Positions 1-13,084 of a stretch of DNA of 64,000 bases are shown piece by piece. The translations under genes and the position numbers were made by a program. The notes below the pieces were generated by a model. It did not search any database, had not been told where the DNA came from, and saw only the letters and a list, made by a program, of their open reading frames with translations. Every line of letters begins with the position of its first letter. The first letter of the stretch is position 1. Location of the stretch: assembly GCF_001649575.2 (NCBI RefSeq), contig NC_051430.1:20463178-20527177 (forward strand), read 5' to 3'. This stretch comes from Kryptolebias marmoratus. Its lineage: Eukaryota; Chordata; Actinopteri; Cyprinodontiformes; Rivulidae.

Positions 1-177
1 CCAGGACACGCTGGAGGGACTATGTTTCTCGGCTGGCCTGGGAACGCCTTGGGATTCCCCCGGAGGAGCTGGCCCAAGTGGCTGGGGAGAGGGAAGTCTG
101 GGTCTCCCTGCTTAGGCTGCTGCCCCCGCGACCCGACCCCGGATAAGTGGAAGATAATGGATGGATGGATGGATAAG
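1..177 (+). mobile_element. 3' end of a non-LTR retrotransposon (LINE)
   Basis: An open frame runs from the window edge (position 3) to a TAA at 144-146. It encodes a tryptophan/arginine-rich tail beginning RTRWRDYVSRLAWERLG and ending LLPPRPDPG. This resembles the C-terminal tail after the reverse transcriptase in abundant fish LINEs. A short ATGGATGG-type repeat tail follows, to about 177, as expected for LINE families ending in microsatellite-like tails. The rest of the element lies left of the window, so its length and 5' truncation cannot be judged. Family assignment (Rex/RTE/L2-like) is inference. The GC-rich composition contrasts with the AT-rich flank. Confidence 0.65.
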
Positions 178-2004
178 CAAAACTGTATCTAAAGGCTAAA
201 AGGAGGATGAGACAAAAACAAAGCAACTACGCTGAATTCAAGCTCAAAGAACAATATTTTTGAAGGATTTGAAGAGATCTCGATGGATTTCAATCGAGAA
301 AAGCTTGAAAATAAAGTTAAATCATTCAAAAAGTATAAAAGCTACAAATGCTGTTATACTTTTTTATACTACTCCCGATCGAGCCGAACGTTTTGAAATA
401 CGAAAAGTTAAAAATAGCTCAAACTTGTAAAACTAGTTTTATTGCAAAAGCATGCAAAGACATGGAGGAGACTATAAACAGGAAACCAATAGTGTAAATG
501 CTGACTCAGCATTCACGCAATAAGATATTCGGACCCAAATAATAAGGTTGAGTAGCAAACTAACAAGTGATGAAAGTTTTGGGTTTTTTTTATCAGAGTT
601 TGACCTCTATTCAGGTACATTTAAAGTGGTAAAATCTGTTTTGTCCTAACTGAGTTGAAACTGTGATTTAAACAAAAATAAAAGACAGATTAATTTAACC
701 TATCTTTGTGTCAAAATCATTTAACAAAATGAGGATATAGTATTATTCCCAAGTCTGTTGAACCTTTATAGACAGCCACTGACTCTGGGACATATTTCCC
801 CTTGTTTGTGCTTCATCAGCTGTGTGTTTTACTAAAATCCAGTGACACAAATGTTACACAGAAATGAATACAAATAAAACAAAGATTAGCAGTCAAGTTG
901 TACTAACTTGTTTTCTAGTTGCTTTGTGATGGGTGAATGACTACCAGCTCACTGATGCTCCTGGACCTGCTCAGATCCATTAGTCTTTTTGTTTTATTCA
1001 TCATAGCTGATCATTTCCCCTGATGGTCTGAAATATTAATATTGGGGTTGTGAACTGCCGCGCTACAGTTCTTGTGTATGCTTCGTTTGGACAATGAGGA
1101 GAAACCTGAAGGGCAGTCTCATCATGAAAGCACTAACAAGGCTGGATTAAAGAGAAAACTGGAAAAGGAAACAAATAAAAGCAGAGAAAAAGCAGCAGAT
1201 TAAATGTTTTGGTCATTGGGGAGGAGGCAGAATCAAATACGGAGAAAGCCATGTTTACTCTTGAGCAGTCTCAAGACCAAACACTTGCAAGGACACCTCA
1301 CTGATCATTATCTGTTTTCTGTCTGCTGCCTGTTTCTTTTGTTGTCTGCCTTTGCTTTGTTTTTTTTGTTTTTTCCCTTGCTCCCTCGTCTCTTTCTCTC
1401 TGTACCATCTTCTTTCATCATCTCTTGGCCCACCTGGCTGTCCCTCTACCTCAGTGTCTCATAAATATGCATCATGTCAGGCAGACGTCTGTCTACTGTT
1501 CCAGGTTATCAAAAAAAAAAAATGAAGAGAAAATACATCACAGGAAGGATTCTTTGTATCTTCCTGGAGGATGCGGTATCCATGGCAACCGCATCAGTTA
1601 AAGCATTACGAGATGCGATGTGGGAGGGTCTTGTGTAAATGACCCCTCCTACTCTTTGTTACACAGACAATCGTACCCTAATCGGCCTCTGTGTTGCTAT
1701 GGAAACAAAAAAATGAGTATTGCCATGAAGGCTGCAGTACTCATGGAAAGTTTTTAAACCACCTGTACTTTATCTTTTTTTTTTACGTTTCATTGTGTTT
1801 CAAAATCTTTCTGAATGTAACCAACAAGCTAGTCGACACTACAGACCATAGTTTCTCTGTGAAGAACTGAAAACCTCACAGCAAAATAACCATCAGGGCT
1901 GAACTGCACCAACTGAGGCTGTCATGGGGAGGGTAAACGGAGAGAAGTCAAATCCAATAAAATGTGTGCAAAATTTGAAAAGGGTTTCCTGCTGCAATTA
2001 CCAT

Positions 2005-2625
2005 AAATATCTCATGAATGACTGAACAGGTTTTATTGAAACTTCGAAAAACTTATCACTGGGTTGACATCTTTAACCGATGAACTTTTTGGGGTTAACC
2101 TGATTCAAGATGGCTGCCACAGCCAAACCATTAAAGCAAACCTTTTTTGTACCATCTTTTCCAGCACATACTTTGAGCGCAACACATTGCACAACATCTT
2201 TAGTTAAAACCTTAGCATTAACTGTTGGTGTCAAGCATGTTTGTCTGTTAGCAAAATATGTGGTAAACAACAGGACAAATTTCAATGAAACCTTCAGAAA
2301 TGTATTATTAGATGTATGTCTATTAACTTTTAGGGCCAACACAATTGAAGATGATCACAACAGCTAACTGACATTAGCCTACACAAAAAAGGATATGCTG
2401 TATCTCAGTTAGGTTTACAGATGCTGAGCTAAAATGTGCTGTGGTAGTAGCTGAGAGTCATTCACGAGACAAACGCTGAGCACCAACAGATAACTGCGTG
2501 AGATATTGCAACAGCATAATGCTGTTATCAAAGTTTGACCAAAAAAAGTTAGAGCTCTGTCATTTTTCAAAAACACTGAAACGTGGTGGACCATATGCAT
2601 TCCTTTGAGGAATGCTAGGTCTTTT
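2005..2625 (+). repeat. Dispersed repeat family A, copy 1 (two units)
   Basis: The core ATGGCTGCCACAGCC near 2110 follows the family's usual lead-in (a CTCATGAATGACTGAA-like stretch and GGTTAACCTGATTCAAG). A second unit with GTTAGCAAAATATG, then GTGGTAGTAGCTGAGAGTCA near 2441 and the ATGCATTCCTTTGAGGAATG end near 2595, completes it. Compare 10830-11635, 40240-40625 and 60800-61440. Confidence 0.7.
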
Positions 2626-4014
2626 ATTTGTTTTTTGTTATAATAAATTACAAATAAAATTGTTTTTGCTTTGCCACTTTGTAACACTGCATGCCGATCG
2701 TACACTGATCCTGACTCCCAGCAATGTGAACTTCTCTCCTCTGGGCATCAGGTAGAGTGGAGACGAGTACTCTACAGAGATTGTTCAGATCTACTTGTTT
2801 TCCCAGTGGTTTTATATAGTGTCATTGGAGAACGTTAATTGTCCTTCATCATCCACTTTGGGGCATACAATCCTTTTAAGAAGAAAGTTATGAATGTAGC
2901 ATAGTGCACTGAGCTGAGCCCCACCCGCACTCCCACTCACGCTGAAAAATGGCGGCTTCAAAGAGCTCAAGGTTTGATTGGAGGCATCCTGTCTGCCTGT
3001 CAGGCTCGTTGTGTAACGGGGGATTTAATGACGTCACTGCAGCCCCTTCACTCCATCGCCTCTGCTTCTATTTCCACACACACACACACACACATGCATG
3101 AACACTGAGAGGTGGTGGGTGAGCTCCAATTCCTCTATGACTCATCTTTGCTCCCGTCTGACGCAAGAGCGTGGCTGGGTTCGTACACTCCACACACCTG
3201 CCCACGCACGCCGAACACACACCAATGCCTCTGTGAGGAGCTGAAACACAGCCACCATCCTGTGTGTTTCTTCTGCCGAGCTGTTGTTGTCTGCCTCTGT
3301 GTGTTTATTTTGTCATTTCCTGCTGTTTTTATCTGCCTCTGATAGAGATGCCGTGGCTCTCCTGTATTATTTGTTTCCTGCTGACTATTTCATAGGACGT
3401 CTCATAAGGCTGAACGTCTCTCTCCCTCCTCCACACGTTTTTTGTTATCGCTTTTTCCCCCTTATTTATTTGTGCCTTTTTTGTGTCTGGCATTCCTGTT
3501 TTCTCTCTTTTTTTTTTTTTTTTGTTGCCACCATCCGGCCTCGGTTTCTTCCCTTCTCCCTCTCTCCATTCCTCCACGACCGCCTCAGCATACTAAACAG
3601 AAGTTCTCTGATTACGTTTCTTCCTGAGCAATGATAGATTCAGCTCTGAGGCTCACCGCCACTACCTTCACCCGTTACCCGTTGCCATGACTACAGCCTC
3701 AGCACTTGGCATTACCGAGGAGGGGGTGAAAGGAAGGAGGAGGAGGAGCGAGGAGGTTGCTATGTGCTGTCACACAGAGACCGTACTGAAGGAAGCCACT
3801 AAGAATAAATGTACACATCTTAATTTGGCACAAACAACCAGGCTTTTCTATTTTTAAATCTCTTATTTAACACGATAACTTTAGTTTTGTATTTATAAGT
3901 CATTAAACTAACAAACAAAAGGATCTTATCATATATATATATATGAACTTGTATATCAACGTTGCTAAAATATATAAAATTGAGAACCTAAATGATGTGT
4001 TTTTCCTTGCTGTG

Positions 4015-4330
4015 TAAAGGACTCCAAGTAGTCTATGGCAAGATTTTTTGTAATCAAAAAACACTCAGAATATGTGTTTGGGATCAGTCTCAGTTACTAC
4101 CGAGCCAAACTTTAGCTCAATATCTGCAAAATTGACTTGAGTTACAGCCATTGTGGTGTTTTTTATATTCAGTTGGCTTTGGCAGCCATCTTAAATTGGG
4201 TTGACTCCATACCTCAATCAGCTGTAGATGTACATCCAATGATTACTTTTTACAAGTTTTATTGTTATTAGTCCAATGGTCCGTGAGATATTTTGGTAAC
4301 GGGCAGACAGGCAAACGCATTAAAAAACAT
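4015..4330 (-). repeat. Dispersed repeat family A, copy 2
   Basis: This is the reverse-orientation copy. GGCAGCCATCTTAAATTGGG near 4181 is the complement of the family core. It is preceded by CTCAATATCTGCAAAATTGA and followed by CAATGGTCCGTGAGATATTT. One unit only. Confidence 0.7.
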
Positions 4331-5539
4331 TATCTTATGCCTTCGCCTTTCTGCAGCGAGTGATAAACAGTGAGATAAAATTAAAAATCCCACCAAATTG
4401 TTTTTCCACTATAACTGCTAGATGCCTTTTTGTTTTCCTGGACTGAACTCAGCCTAAAACAACATACTTTTACATCAAACACAGCATGGTTTTAATGAGT
4501 GGAATTACTGAGCGATACACCGTTTACATGTCGCATGGATCGTCGTTTTTCTGACTCTGGTTGTTAAAAGTCATTATTTATCTCAAATAGAGATTTTTCT
4601 TGTCATTGAATGACTGCTGCTCCCTGGTCTCCTCCTCCTCCCGCCTCCTCTGAGTTATCTGTCACCGTCAGTCATGTCAGTTTGTCACAGCGGATGGGCG
4701 AGGGGGCTGGAAAAATGGACAGTCACTATCGATCAGTCAATACAGTTTATTAGGATTTGCCCCTTTGGGAAAGTGACAGATTGTTGGACAGCAGTGGGGG
4801 AAAAACACAAACATACTCTCTGTTCACTCCTTTAGCATTGTGGTATCTTAAAGCCACCGAACGACACTGTGAGACATAAAAAATCTGTTCTATCATCACT
4901 TTGTTTCTAAACCGTATTAATTCCTCCTCCCCTGTTTGCAAATTAGCCCTCATTAGAGTACGCCTGATGGCTGCCGTTCTGTGGAGGCTGCATCCCACTG
5001 ACCCGTTCTTTTAGAGTAAATAAGGTTTTCAGTGCAGATATGTTACAAAGAAAACATGCCGAAGCCACAGAGGGAATGTGTGTTTTTACTTCAAACGATG
5101 TTTCAGGCATGTTTTCTCAGAACTAATCAGTGCTGACTTGGTGCAAAAAAAAAAGAAAAGCAAATTAGACAGGATTTAACTTAGAAACAGGTAATGTTTG
5201 CATTTTTTATTCTGTGTTTTCCTTTTTGTAAAAGCACATATTTGGATTTCCTGTACAGAAACTGAATGTGTGTATGCCTGTAGCTGTGTGCGCGCATTGT
5301 AACTCGGATGTTCGAGAACGTTGTTGTCTCACAATATTTTAGTGAGACTTTGAACTTTTTTTGAATTAGGATTTATATTCTCATAATGAGTTCAAAAGTG
5401 TGATAAAAAAAACATTTTTCTTATACGTCACCTTGTTTTTTATAGAAGCAAACATAAATCTGTAATTGTTCTAAATTTTGGTAAAACTACTTGTCTTTTT
5501 CACTTCTTTTTCACAAATGGAAGTTGTGTTTGCATCTAA

Positions 5540-5705
5540 AGATGAGCTGCTCTGCTCAAAATGCGGCTGCATGATTCGTTGGTCACTTGGTCGTAAACTC
5601 TCAGAATTCAGTGAGACTGCAGCTAGAAATTTGCATATTTTCTCACAATGAGTCACTTTTGAGTCACCAGCCCATCTCTAACAGTCACAGCTCAGTGAAA
5701 TATAA
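5540..5705 (+). repeat. Truncated copy of MITE family E
   Basis: The sequence GGTCACTTGGTCGTAAAC through CACAGCTCAGTGAAATATAA aligns with the right third of the complete element at 57827-58421 (there GGTCACTTGGTTGCAAAT and CCCCAGTGAAATACCAC). The left end and first inverted repeat are not recognisable here, so the copy looks 5'-truncated or highly diverged. Confidence 0.6.
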
Positions 5706-6233
5706 AGTAATAATATTTAAATAGACCAGTTTTTTAATGTTTGCGTCCTTCTTGTGAGGATCTGTATGTTGTAAACCTAAGCTTTTCAAATACAATTTTA
5801 TGATAAGATTGAGTGAATGCCCACGAACTAACACAGCTTTTTGACAAAAAGATTTTTTTTTTAAATCACTTAAATAAGGTCAAATTGTGCTCATTTATTC
5901 GTTGCAGCAAATTCCAAAATTTAAACAAAAACGCTATTCAGTAAAAGTTTTGATGTAAATAAAAAAAAACATAGGTTGTATGTAACAGTTTTAAGAAGTA
6001 AAAATGTCTAAAAAGTATAAGTCATGCTTTTTATTTTTCCTTTCTGTAAGTGTGCACACATATTGCATATTTAACTATTCACCGGTTCAGCTGTGTTTAA
6101 TTTTAATTTGCTGTATTCTGCTTTGGTAACAGACCACAGCAAATCTTCTGCGGCAGGGCTGATGGACTCTGTCAGTCATGCCCATGCAGGAGTGAAGGGG
6201 AAGCAGAGAAAGACCCATGCAGCAGGAAGCAGG

Positions 6234-6290
6234 NNNNNNNNNNNNNNNNNNNNNNNNNNNNNNNNNNNNNNNNNNNNNNNNNNNNNNNNN
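6234..6290. other. Assembly gap (57 N) followed by an 11-G run
   Basis: The gap lies about 50 bp downstream (in gene direction) of the last kinase exon's donor, between AGCAGG and a run of eleven G residues (6291-6301). Its true length is unknown, so a short exon inside it cannot be excluded. Confidence 0.95.
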
Positions 6291-6291
6291 G

Positions 6292-7163
<872 letters not shown>

Positions 7164-7319
7164 CTGGTGGCCAAGTCGCGGTGCACGAAGTGCTGTGAAG
7201 CCAGGTAGACCATACCAGATGCTATCTGCTGGGCAATGTGCAGCATCTGAGACTGGGTCAGCTCCACAGGTCTGGTAGTCTGGCCTTCTGCCATCAGAAC
7301 GGCATCTGGACCATGAGCC
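7164..7319 (-). CDS. ntrk2: ntrk2 kinase exon: hinge to catalytic loop (HRDLAT)
   Basis: This 156-bp exon has acceptor ctctggcag and donor CAG|gtgggt, phase 2 at both ends. It begins by completing Arg, then reads [40 protein letters not shown] and [13 protein letters not shown]. This covers the segment after the hinge, helix E and the HRD catalytic base (Asp). The insert after MAEG (QTTRPVELT) is one or two residues longer than the mammalian TrkB form as I remember it. Such variation here is tolerated because the loop lies outside the active site. The upstream neighbour is only 212 bp away and, unusually, ends in a GC donor. Confidence 0.96.
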
Positions 7320-7531
7320 CTGCCAGAGAACACATGACAAATGATCTTCTTATTCGAGTTGTTAGCCTCGTACCCGCCATGGAGACTAATACTAATCTGC
7401 TCCCCTTGAGGTGGATTTAGGAAAATGTGAAATTTTAAAATATCAAACTGCTGTTGGATGTTCTGCTTTGATCAGATCACTCTGCGTTGCCATTTTGGTG
7501 ACATTTAGTACAATGAAGAAGAGAGCCATGC
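7320..7531 (-). other. ntrk2: ntrk2 212-bp intron with apparent GC-AG ends
   Basis: The exon upstream must end at CTCAG (7532) to keep both phase and protein (KFL-R-AHGPD). The next bases are GCATGG, so the intron starts with GC rather than GT and ends with an ordinary ctggcag. No in-phase GT alternative is visible nearby. Confidence 0.8.
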
Positions 7532-7704
7532 CTGAGGAACTTGTTCAGGTCCCCGTGTTTCATGTACTCAAACACCATGATGAGAGGGTCGCTCTCCACG
7601 CAGACTCCATAGAACGTGACGATGTGCTCGTGCTGCAGGTTGGTCAGCAGCTCCGCTTCACGGTGGAAATCCTTCCTGGCATTTTCACTGGCCTCTTTAA
7701 GTGT
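7532..7704 (-). CDS. ntrk2: ntrk2 kinase exon: helix C to hinge
   Basis: This 173-bp exon runs from phase 0 to phase 2. The acceptor is gtatttgcag. It reads [38 protein letters not shown] and [20 protein letters not shown]. It contains the helix-C glutamate (in HREAELL) that pairs with the ATP-site lysine, strands beta-4 and beta-5, the gatekeeper Phe and the hinge EYMKHGD typical of Trk receptors. [17 protein letters not shown] is the mammalian TrkB counterpart, and HREAE with the VCVE segment favours TrkB over TrkC. HIVTFYG has Thr where mammals have Lys. The donor is a non-canonical CAG|gcatgg, and the reading phase leaves no other choice. Confidence 0.96.
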
Positions 7705-8834
7705 CTGCAAATACGCACACAAACACAGGCAGGTGACATTTTAATATATGAAAAACCCACTCGTTACGCTGCGTTCGCCGTCGCCAATTAGTTATTTTTA
7801 AAAGGGAAACCAGTTTCATTCAATTTATTTGGCTGACGTCCACTGAGGAAGAAAAAGTCTTGTAAAAGTGAGTTAGAGCAGCTCTGCACACGTTGTTGTG
7901 TGAAATTACTGGAATAAAGAAAGGAAAAGACTAATACAATCAGTGGCAGGATCGTAAAGGGGACATTTTATATTCCTGTAAGGCATTACAAGGCACATCA
8001 TCATTTACATTCATTATATTCCTTGGTTCACTTTGGAACTCGTCTTTGTGTGTCTCCCATGAATCACAGAAATTGTGTATTTCAAGCATCTGTAACAGAA
8101 AAAGAAAGTCTGTTTGTGAAAAAAGACATTTCCGGAAATGTAAGTGATCCAGGCTCCGTATTCATTTCACATCTAAAGAAAGAAAATGTAGAAAAATTTA
8201 TCCTGTCCTGCATGAATAATTGATTATCCCTCTACATCACATGACAAGGATATATGTGAGCTTTCCACCTCATATGTGTATGTGTGTGTGTTTATTAGTC
8301 TGACTGTGTGCTAACAACGGAGTCAAAAGCTTGTATTACAAATCCAGGTCTGCAGGACAAGGACAAGGAAGACGTGAACGACCTGTGACCTTTAATCCAG
8401 AATGCTGAGAGGCCAGAAAATGAGCCTGAATGCAACTCCATCCACCGATATTAAACCCGTCATGTATCAGGAAACACAGACTTGGCCATGTACATTATGG
8501 GCTGTAATGTGATACAGCGTAAAGTTATAAAGAACTATTATAGGATGGATGGTGTATGAAAGCCTGTGCTTCAATCTCAGTCTGAAATGTGATATGTAAC
8601 ACATATGGGAAATGTTAGCTGGTGATGAGTTCTACAATGGGTTTGGTTTTTGAGATCATTTGGGGTCTAATACAGGTATTAATTATTTTTAAATCAGTGA
8701 TAAGTAAATAGCTAGTGAGCTGCCAAGTTAAAAAACACTAGTTTCTTAATTGGTGTTGCTTTCCATTTTGTTTCAATAAAAATGGAAATGTTAAAAAAGA
8801 TCTTTTGAAGTAGGTTCTATGAAAAGGTTATGAA

Positions 8835-9275
8835 CAATTAATATCTTACTTGTTGTAGATAGCTCTTTTAAAACAACCTCAATTTGGGAAAAATGGGTTA
8901 ATTCTCACTATACTGACAAGCTCATAGCTAGTCCAAGCAGGGCCAAGACCAAAGTGGATTACTGACGACTTAAAGCAGCTTAAGTCTCAAAACGTTGAAA
9001 ATAGTTCATATGAATGCTATTTTAATAAACTTTACACTGCTGTTAGTTTTGCATTTCACAGCTTTTCTGGCAGAAATGTTATGATATTCCTATTGGAAGT
9101 GCCCAAAGCTGCTGTTTAGCAGCTGCTGCTGCTTTTTATGCTTGTAAATAACCAGATAAATCTAACTTAGATTAACTATTAGCTCGCCAATCTGGTCAGA
9201 ATTTAATTTAATTTCTTCAAACTGAGGTAATTTAAATAACCATCTACAACAGGTAAGACATTAATTGTTCATTGC
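8835..9275 (+). mobile_element. Foldback MITE, family B copy 1
   Basis: The left arm ATATCTTACTTGTTGTAGAT (near 8840) and the right arm ATCTACAACAGGTAAGACAT (near 9243) are inverted copies. The middle carries the family's GCTGCTGCTGCTTTTTATGCT signature near 9122. There is no coding capacity. Compare 34485-34975 and 62595-62990. Confidence 0.7.
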
Positions 9276-10829
9276 TGTTTCACATAATATCACATCACAT
9301 CTAAATATCTGACTTATTGCTTTCATTATAAATAATCACTGCAAAACAGCAACATGATTTAATAACTATAAAATAAGTATTTAAAACTTATAAATCTTTA
9401 TAAAAGATGGCCATTCAAAACTTGCACTAAAATGATACTAGAAGGATTCAGAACTGCTTTTTGTTGCAATCTTTTTCCGATTATTGTTATCTTCTGAGGA
9501 TAATATACAGCTAAGGTTTCACTGTCCTGACAGAAAGAAAAATAAGATTTAAAAAAATGCTAAGGGACAAAGAACTCTTCTGCATAGTTTCTCCAGATTT
9601 AATCATCCAACCGCATCGAATAACCAATGCAACAAATATGAATCACTGCCCTGAGCCGAGCAAATAATGTTGATTTCAGAGACTTCCCTGTGAGGCAGAA
9701 ACATCTACGAGGGACCTATCGTGCTCACACTTGCCAAACTCAAAGCTGAATTAATTCCCAGGCCAAAAAGCCACAATATTACACTGTTAGTCATCCAGTC
9801 TGAGCACATTCAGGGTCCTTGGACAAATAAAAAGCAATCAACACGCTCTAACTCAAAAATGTAGTGAGTCATTTACGTGTGTGAAGGAAGCATTATCGAA
9901 AGTGCTCCGTGCTGGTGATTGATGGGATACAGGGATGTAAATGTGTTGTGTTCTTGTGCATATTTTACAGTGCATGTGTTTGCGCTGCAGCGAGGCTTTG
10001 ATCGATGGCACCTCAGTGTTTGATATACAGTAACAGCACAACTTGTTTCTGTGTAATGGATGGCTGCATGATTGATAGGCGAGACTCAAACCAGCATCAT
10101 TAAACTTTCTTAGTGAGTGCATGTTTTATTATGGTAAACAACCAAGAACATGCTCCTGATATGGAGCGTGCATGACAGAGTGCAATGTAAGGACAACGTA
10201 ATTATCTTGAATTATATATTTAAACAGGGTAGCTGTGGCGGGTTGTCACACGCTCTGCTGTCGCTGGCGTATGGGGTGTGTAAAGGGGTGAATGAGTTTA
10301 AGATGAATCAGGACTTTTTTTTTACATTTCGTTTAAAGAGAGCTTAAAAAACTGACATTTTAAGATCAGTTTTTACAGTAGTGGAGACTAGAACTACAAT
10401 TTTTTGTCATGTTTACAAATGAATTTAAGTTTAAAACATATATTTCTCAAGAGAATCCAGAACAAAGATGCACTATCTGTGATTTCAAGTTAGCTAATTG
10501 CATAAATTATCAGGAAATAAAGGGAGGCTGGAGAAGAAAGACGGAATTTGTAATGTGTGATCATCGCTTTGTGCAGGATGAATGTCATGGACAATTTAAA
10601 TGTACAAACACAAAGAAAATGCAAAAGAGAGCCAAGGATTTATTGAAGTATTATGCTAATTCTTCCTCTATGTTTTAGCTCAATTATTATGGTCTGAGAA
10701 TACAAAAGTAATTCATACTCTGAGAACTGTAGTGAGACTTTTTAAATGAGCAAATTTGTTTTTTACCGTAAAAAAGTGAAATGTTATTTGTATGTTTGTT
10801 CTATTTAGGATTGTTGCCTGTAATAGCTA

Positions 10830-11635
10830 TTGAAGTCAACCCAAATCAAGATGGCTGCTACATCTAACTGACCTTCAGAAACACAAAAAATGTCTGTAAC
10901 TCTGTCAATTTTACAGATATTGGGCTAAAACCTGGCATGGTAGTAGATGAGACTGATCCCCAACACTCTGATGACTAACAGACTGTAAAACATCCTTGTT
11001 TAAAACTACTTGGACAATTACTCTCTGTCACTACTGTCTGTCTGTTGGCAAAAAAATTATTATTATTAATATGAACGCTGGGTGGATTTTATTAAAACTC
11101 TCAGGAAATAATCAGTGGATGCACATCTACAACTGATAATAACTTTTGGAGCCAACAAGTTCAGGATGGCGGCCACAGCCAAGTGACGTTGAAAACACAA
11201 AAATGGTTTTAACTTGGTGAATTTTACAGATCTGGTCCAAAAGAATTTGATGTAGTTGTAACTTTTGTTAATCTGTTAGCAAAATATCTCAGGGACCAGT
11301 GGATTCTAATCAAACTTTCATGAACAACTGATTTACTTTTGGAGTCAGTTTAATTTAAGATTGCTAATCAACCTTAGAAACATCCAAAATGGTCAGATCT
11401 CAGTTAATTTTACAGAAATTGAGCTAAAATTTGATGTGGTAGTAGCTGAGAGTCATTCCCAACACATACTCTAAGAATAACATCCTGGCATATTGCACAT
11501 GAAAATTTAGAAATATATTAATTTCAAGGTTTGATCAAAACGACTACATGTCCTTAATTTCTTGTAAAGATGATCTTAGCCTAAAACTCTTAGTCTAAAG
11601 AATGAAAGGTGGCAGGTGATATGCAGTCCTATAAT
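10830..11635 (+). repeat. Dispersed repeat family A, copy 4 (three units)
   Basis: Three core motifs (ATGGCTGCTACATC at 10851, ATGGCGGCCACAGCC at 11166, ATTGCTAATCAACC at 11360) sit in head-to-tail units of roughly 190-315 bp. Each is followed by an AATTTTACAGAT-like block and a TGATGTGGTAGTAGCTGAGA-like block. The unit start is CTGTTAGCAAAATATCTCA. No open frame is conserved between copies. The family does not resemble a tRNA-derived SINE that I can recognise. Confidence 0.7.
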
Positions 11636-12900
11636 TTGTTGATGATTTATCAAAACATTTCCACTGGAATGAGTGTTTTTTAACAGAAACAGGTCATGAC
11701 TGATGATTTTGAAGAAAAATCACTGCAGTGATCCTGCTTAAATGTTACACTTATTCACTTGCAACCTCACCTAAATTATTTCAGCATTTAAGATCTCACA
11801 TGCAGTCAGTAGGAACCTTTCTCCCCAGGATTTTCAGGTGAATATTTTGCAGCGCGCTCAGACTAAGCTGAAGCTAAGCTGGCAGCAAACATCCGCAGGT
11901 GGTTCAGGGCTAAGCTGGAAGGAAACAGGAAGTCCAAGAAAAGCAAAAAGGAGGTAGGGGGTTTGTGAGGAGGAACAGAGCCAAGATGATGAGTCAGAAA
12001 GAAGAGACGGGGAAAAAAAATAAGATCAGCAGGTGAGAGGAGGAGGTGGGGAGGAGAAAGGAAGTTGGAGGGGGAGGCAAAGGAGAACAGAGAGGGAAGG
12101 GGGTCTGTCACAGGTCATGTATTGTTAATGCGAAATCCTTCCCGATTCAGATCCTGTTTCACTGCAGAGCAGCAGAGAGAGCAGCCTGGATTGGGAGACT
12201 GATGGGCAGATACGTGTTACGGCAGGATGCCACTCAATTTGATCCTGGAAGTCAGCGGTTTCTTGTAATCCCACCTTTCTTCAAACTGAGAAATCCTCAA
12301 AATCAACGACCGTCTAATGATGGCAGAGGAAGTGAGGCGGACAGAGATTCTAAGTACTGTATCAGTGCCATGTGATGGCTCAAATCCTGAGCATCCATTT
12401 AAGTAATCTGAGATTATCCGGGAAGTGTTCAATATTTTAAATGCAGGAATGTCTAAATTTTGAAGAGAAAGCAAAAGTTTCACCATCAATCACATCATTA
12501 TGTGTTAGCCATTATCTGTAACATAAGACTACACATAAAAAATATCTCTTTATGGCTTAAAACAAATTTATTTTAATGAGGATAAAATGTTTTTTATAAA
12601 AACGGTCCATCCTTTGGTATGGATTTTGGACTTTTATGAGCTAAACAAAAGCTTTGTGTTGATGTGTTTTCACAGATGGTTTCTCTCCAACCCCTGCAGT
12701 CACCCAGAGAGTAATTGCACATTTTAAGACCATGAGGGGGGAAAAAAAAGAAAATAGGTCCATTTAAAAACATTATAAAATATTTTTTAGCTTTGAAAAA
12801 CACTTAAAAAAAGGAAAGTTTATTTACATAAACAAGCTAATGTCTGTGCCATTTCCTGATTCAAATAATTACTTTCCCAAAGAGTAGAGAAATTGATTTT

Positions 12901-12916
12901 GTGTGTGTGTGTGTGT
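12901..12916 (+). repeat. (GT)8 microsatellite
   Basis: Perfect 16-bp GT run lying about 38 bp inside the intron from the 12954 splice donor. Confidence 0.95.
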
Positions 12917-12953
12917 GGGAGGTGGCATGACTGCATTAATATTTCCAGATTAC

Positions 12954-13084
12954 CTTGACGGCCACCAGTATTTTCTCCTGGTCTGGTGACAGGTTGTAAC
13001 ATTCAGCCAGGAAAACTTTTCCAAAGGCTCCTTCTCCCAGCTCCCTCTTCAACACAATGTTGTGTCTCTTAATGTGCTGAACGA
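12954..13084 (-). CDS. ntrk2: ntrk2 kinase exon: P-loop and ATP lysine
   Basis: This 131-bp exon runs from phase 1 to phase 0. The acceptor is cctgtttttcag. It completes Phe and reads [20 protein letters not shown], then [19 protein letters not shown] and [12 protein letters not shown] is the glycine-rich ATP loop, and VAVK carries the catalytic lysine. [11 protein letters not shown] is the TrkB version (TrkC has KRRDIV as I recall it), and [14 protein letters not shown] is close to mammalian NLCPEQDKILVAVK. The donor AAG|gtaatc is canonical. It is the first exon of the kinase domain proper and begins just after the juxtamembrane exon 8.2 kb upstream. Confidence 0.97.

Larger units (their letters stand above)
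7705..12953 (-). other. ntrk2: ntrk2 intron (5.2 kb)
   Basis: GT-AG intron (donor AAG|gtaatc, acceptor tttgcag). It holds the foldback element of family B (8835-9275), a three-unit family A repeat (10830-11635), a purine-rich tract (about 11925-12110) and a 16-bp GT run (12901-12916) beside the splice donor. The stretches 7705-8830, 9280-10825 and 11640-11920 hold nothing I recognise. Small open frames there, such as 10409-10678, look like chance. Confidence 0.85.

Noticed and set aside
3029..3036. Palindromic CRE (TGACGTCA).
   Set aside because: A single 8-bp motif far from any promoter. Expected by chance at about this frequency.
10409..10678. Plus-strand 89-residue frame with spaced cysteines (CTICD and CDHRFVQDEC).
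   Set aside because: No recognised zinc-finger spacing, no splice context and AT-rich codon use like the intron. Treated as chance.
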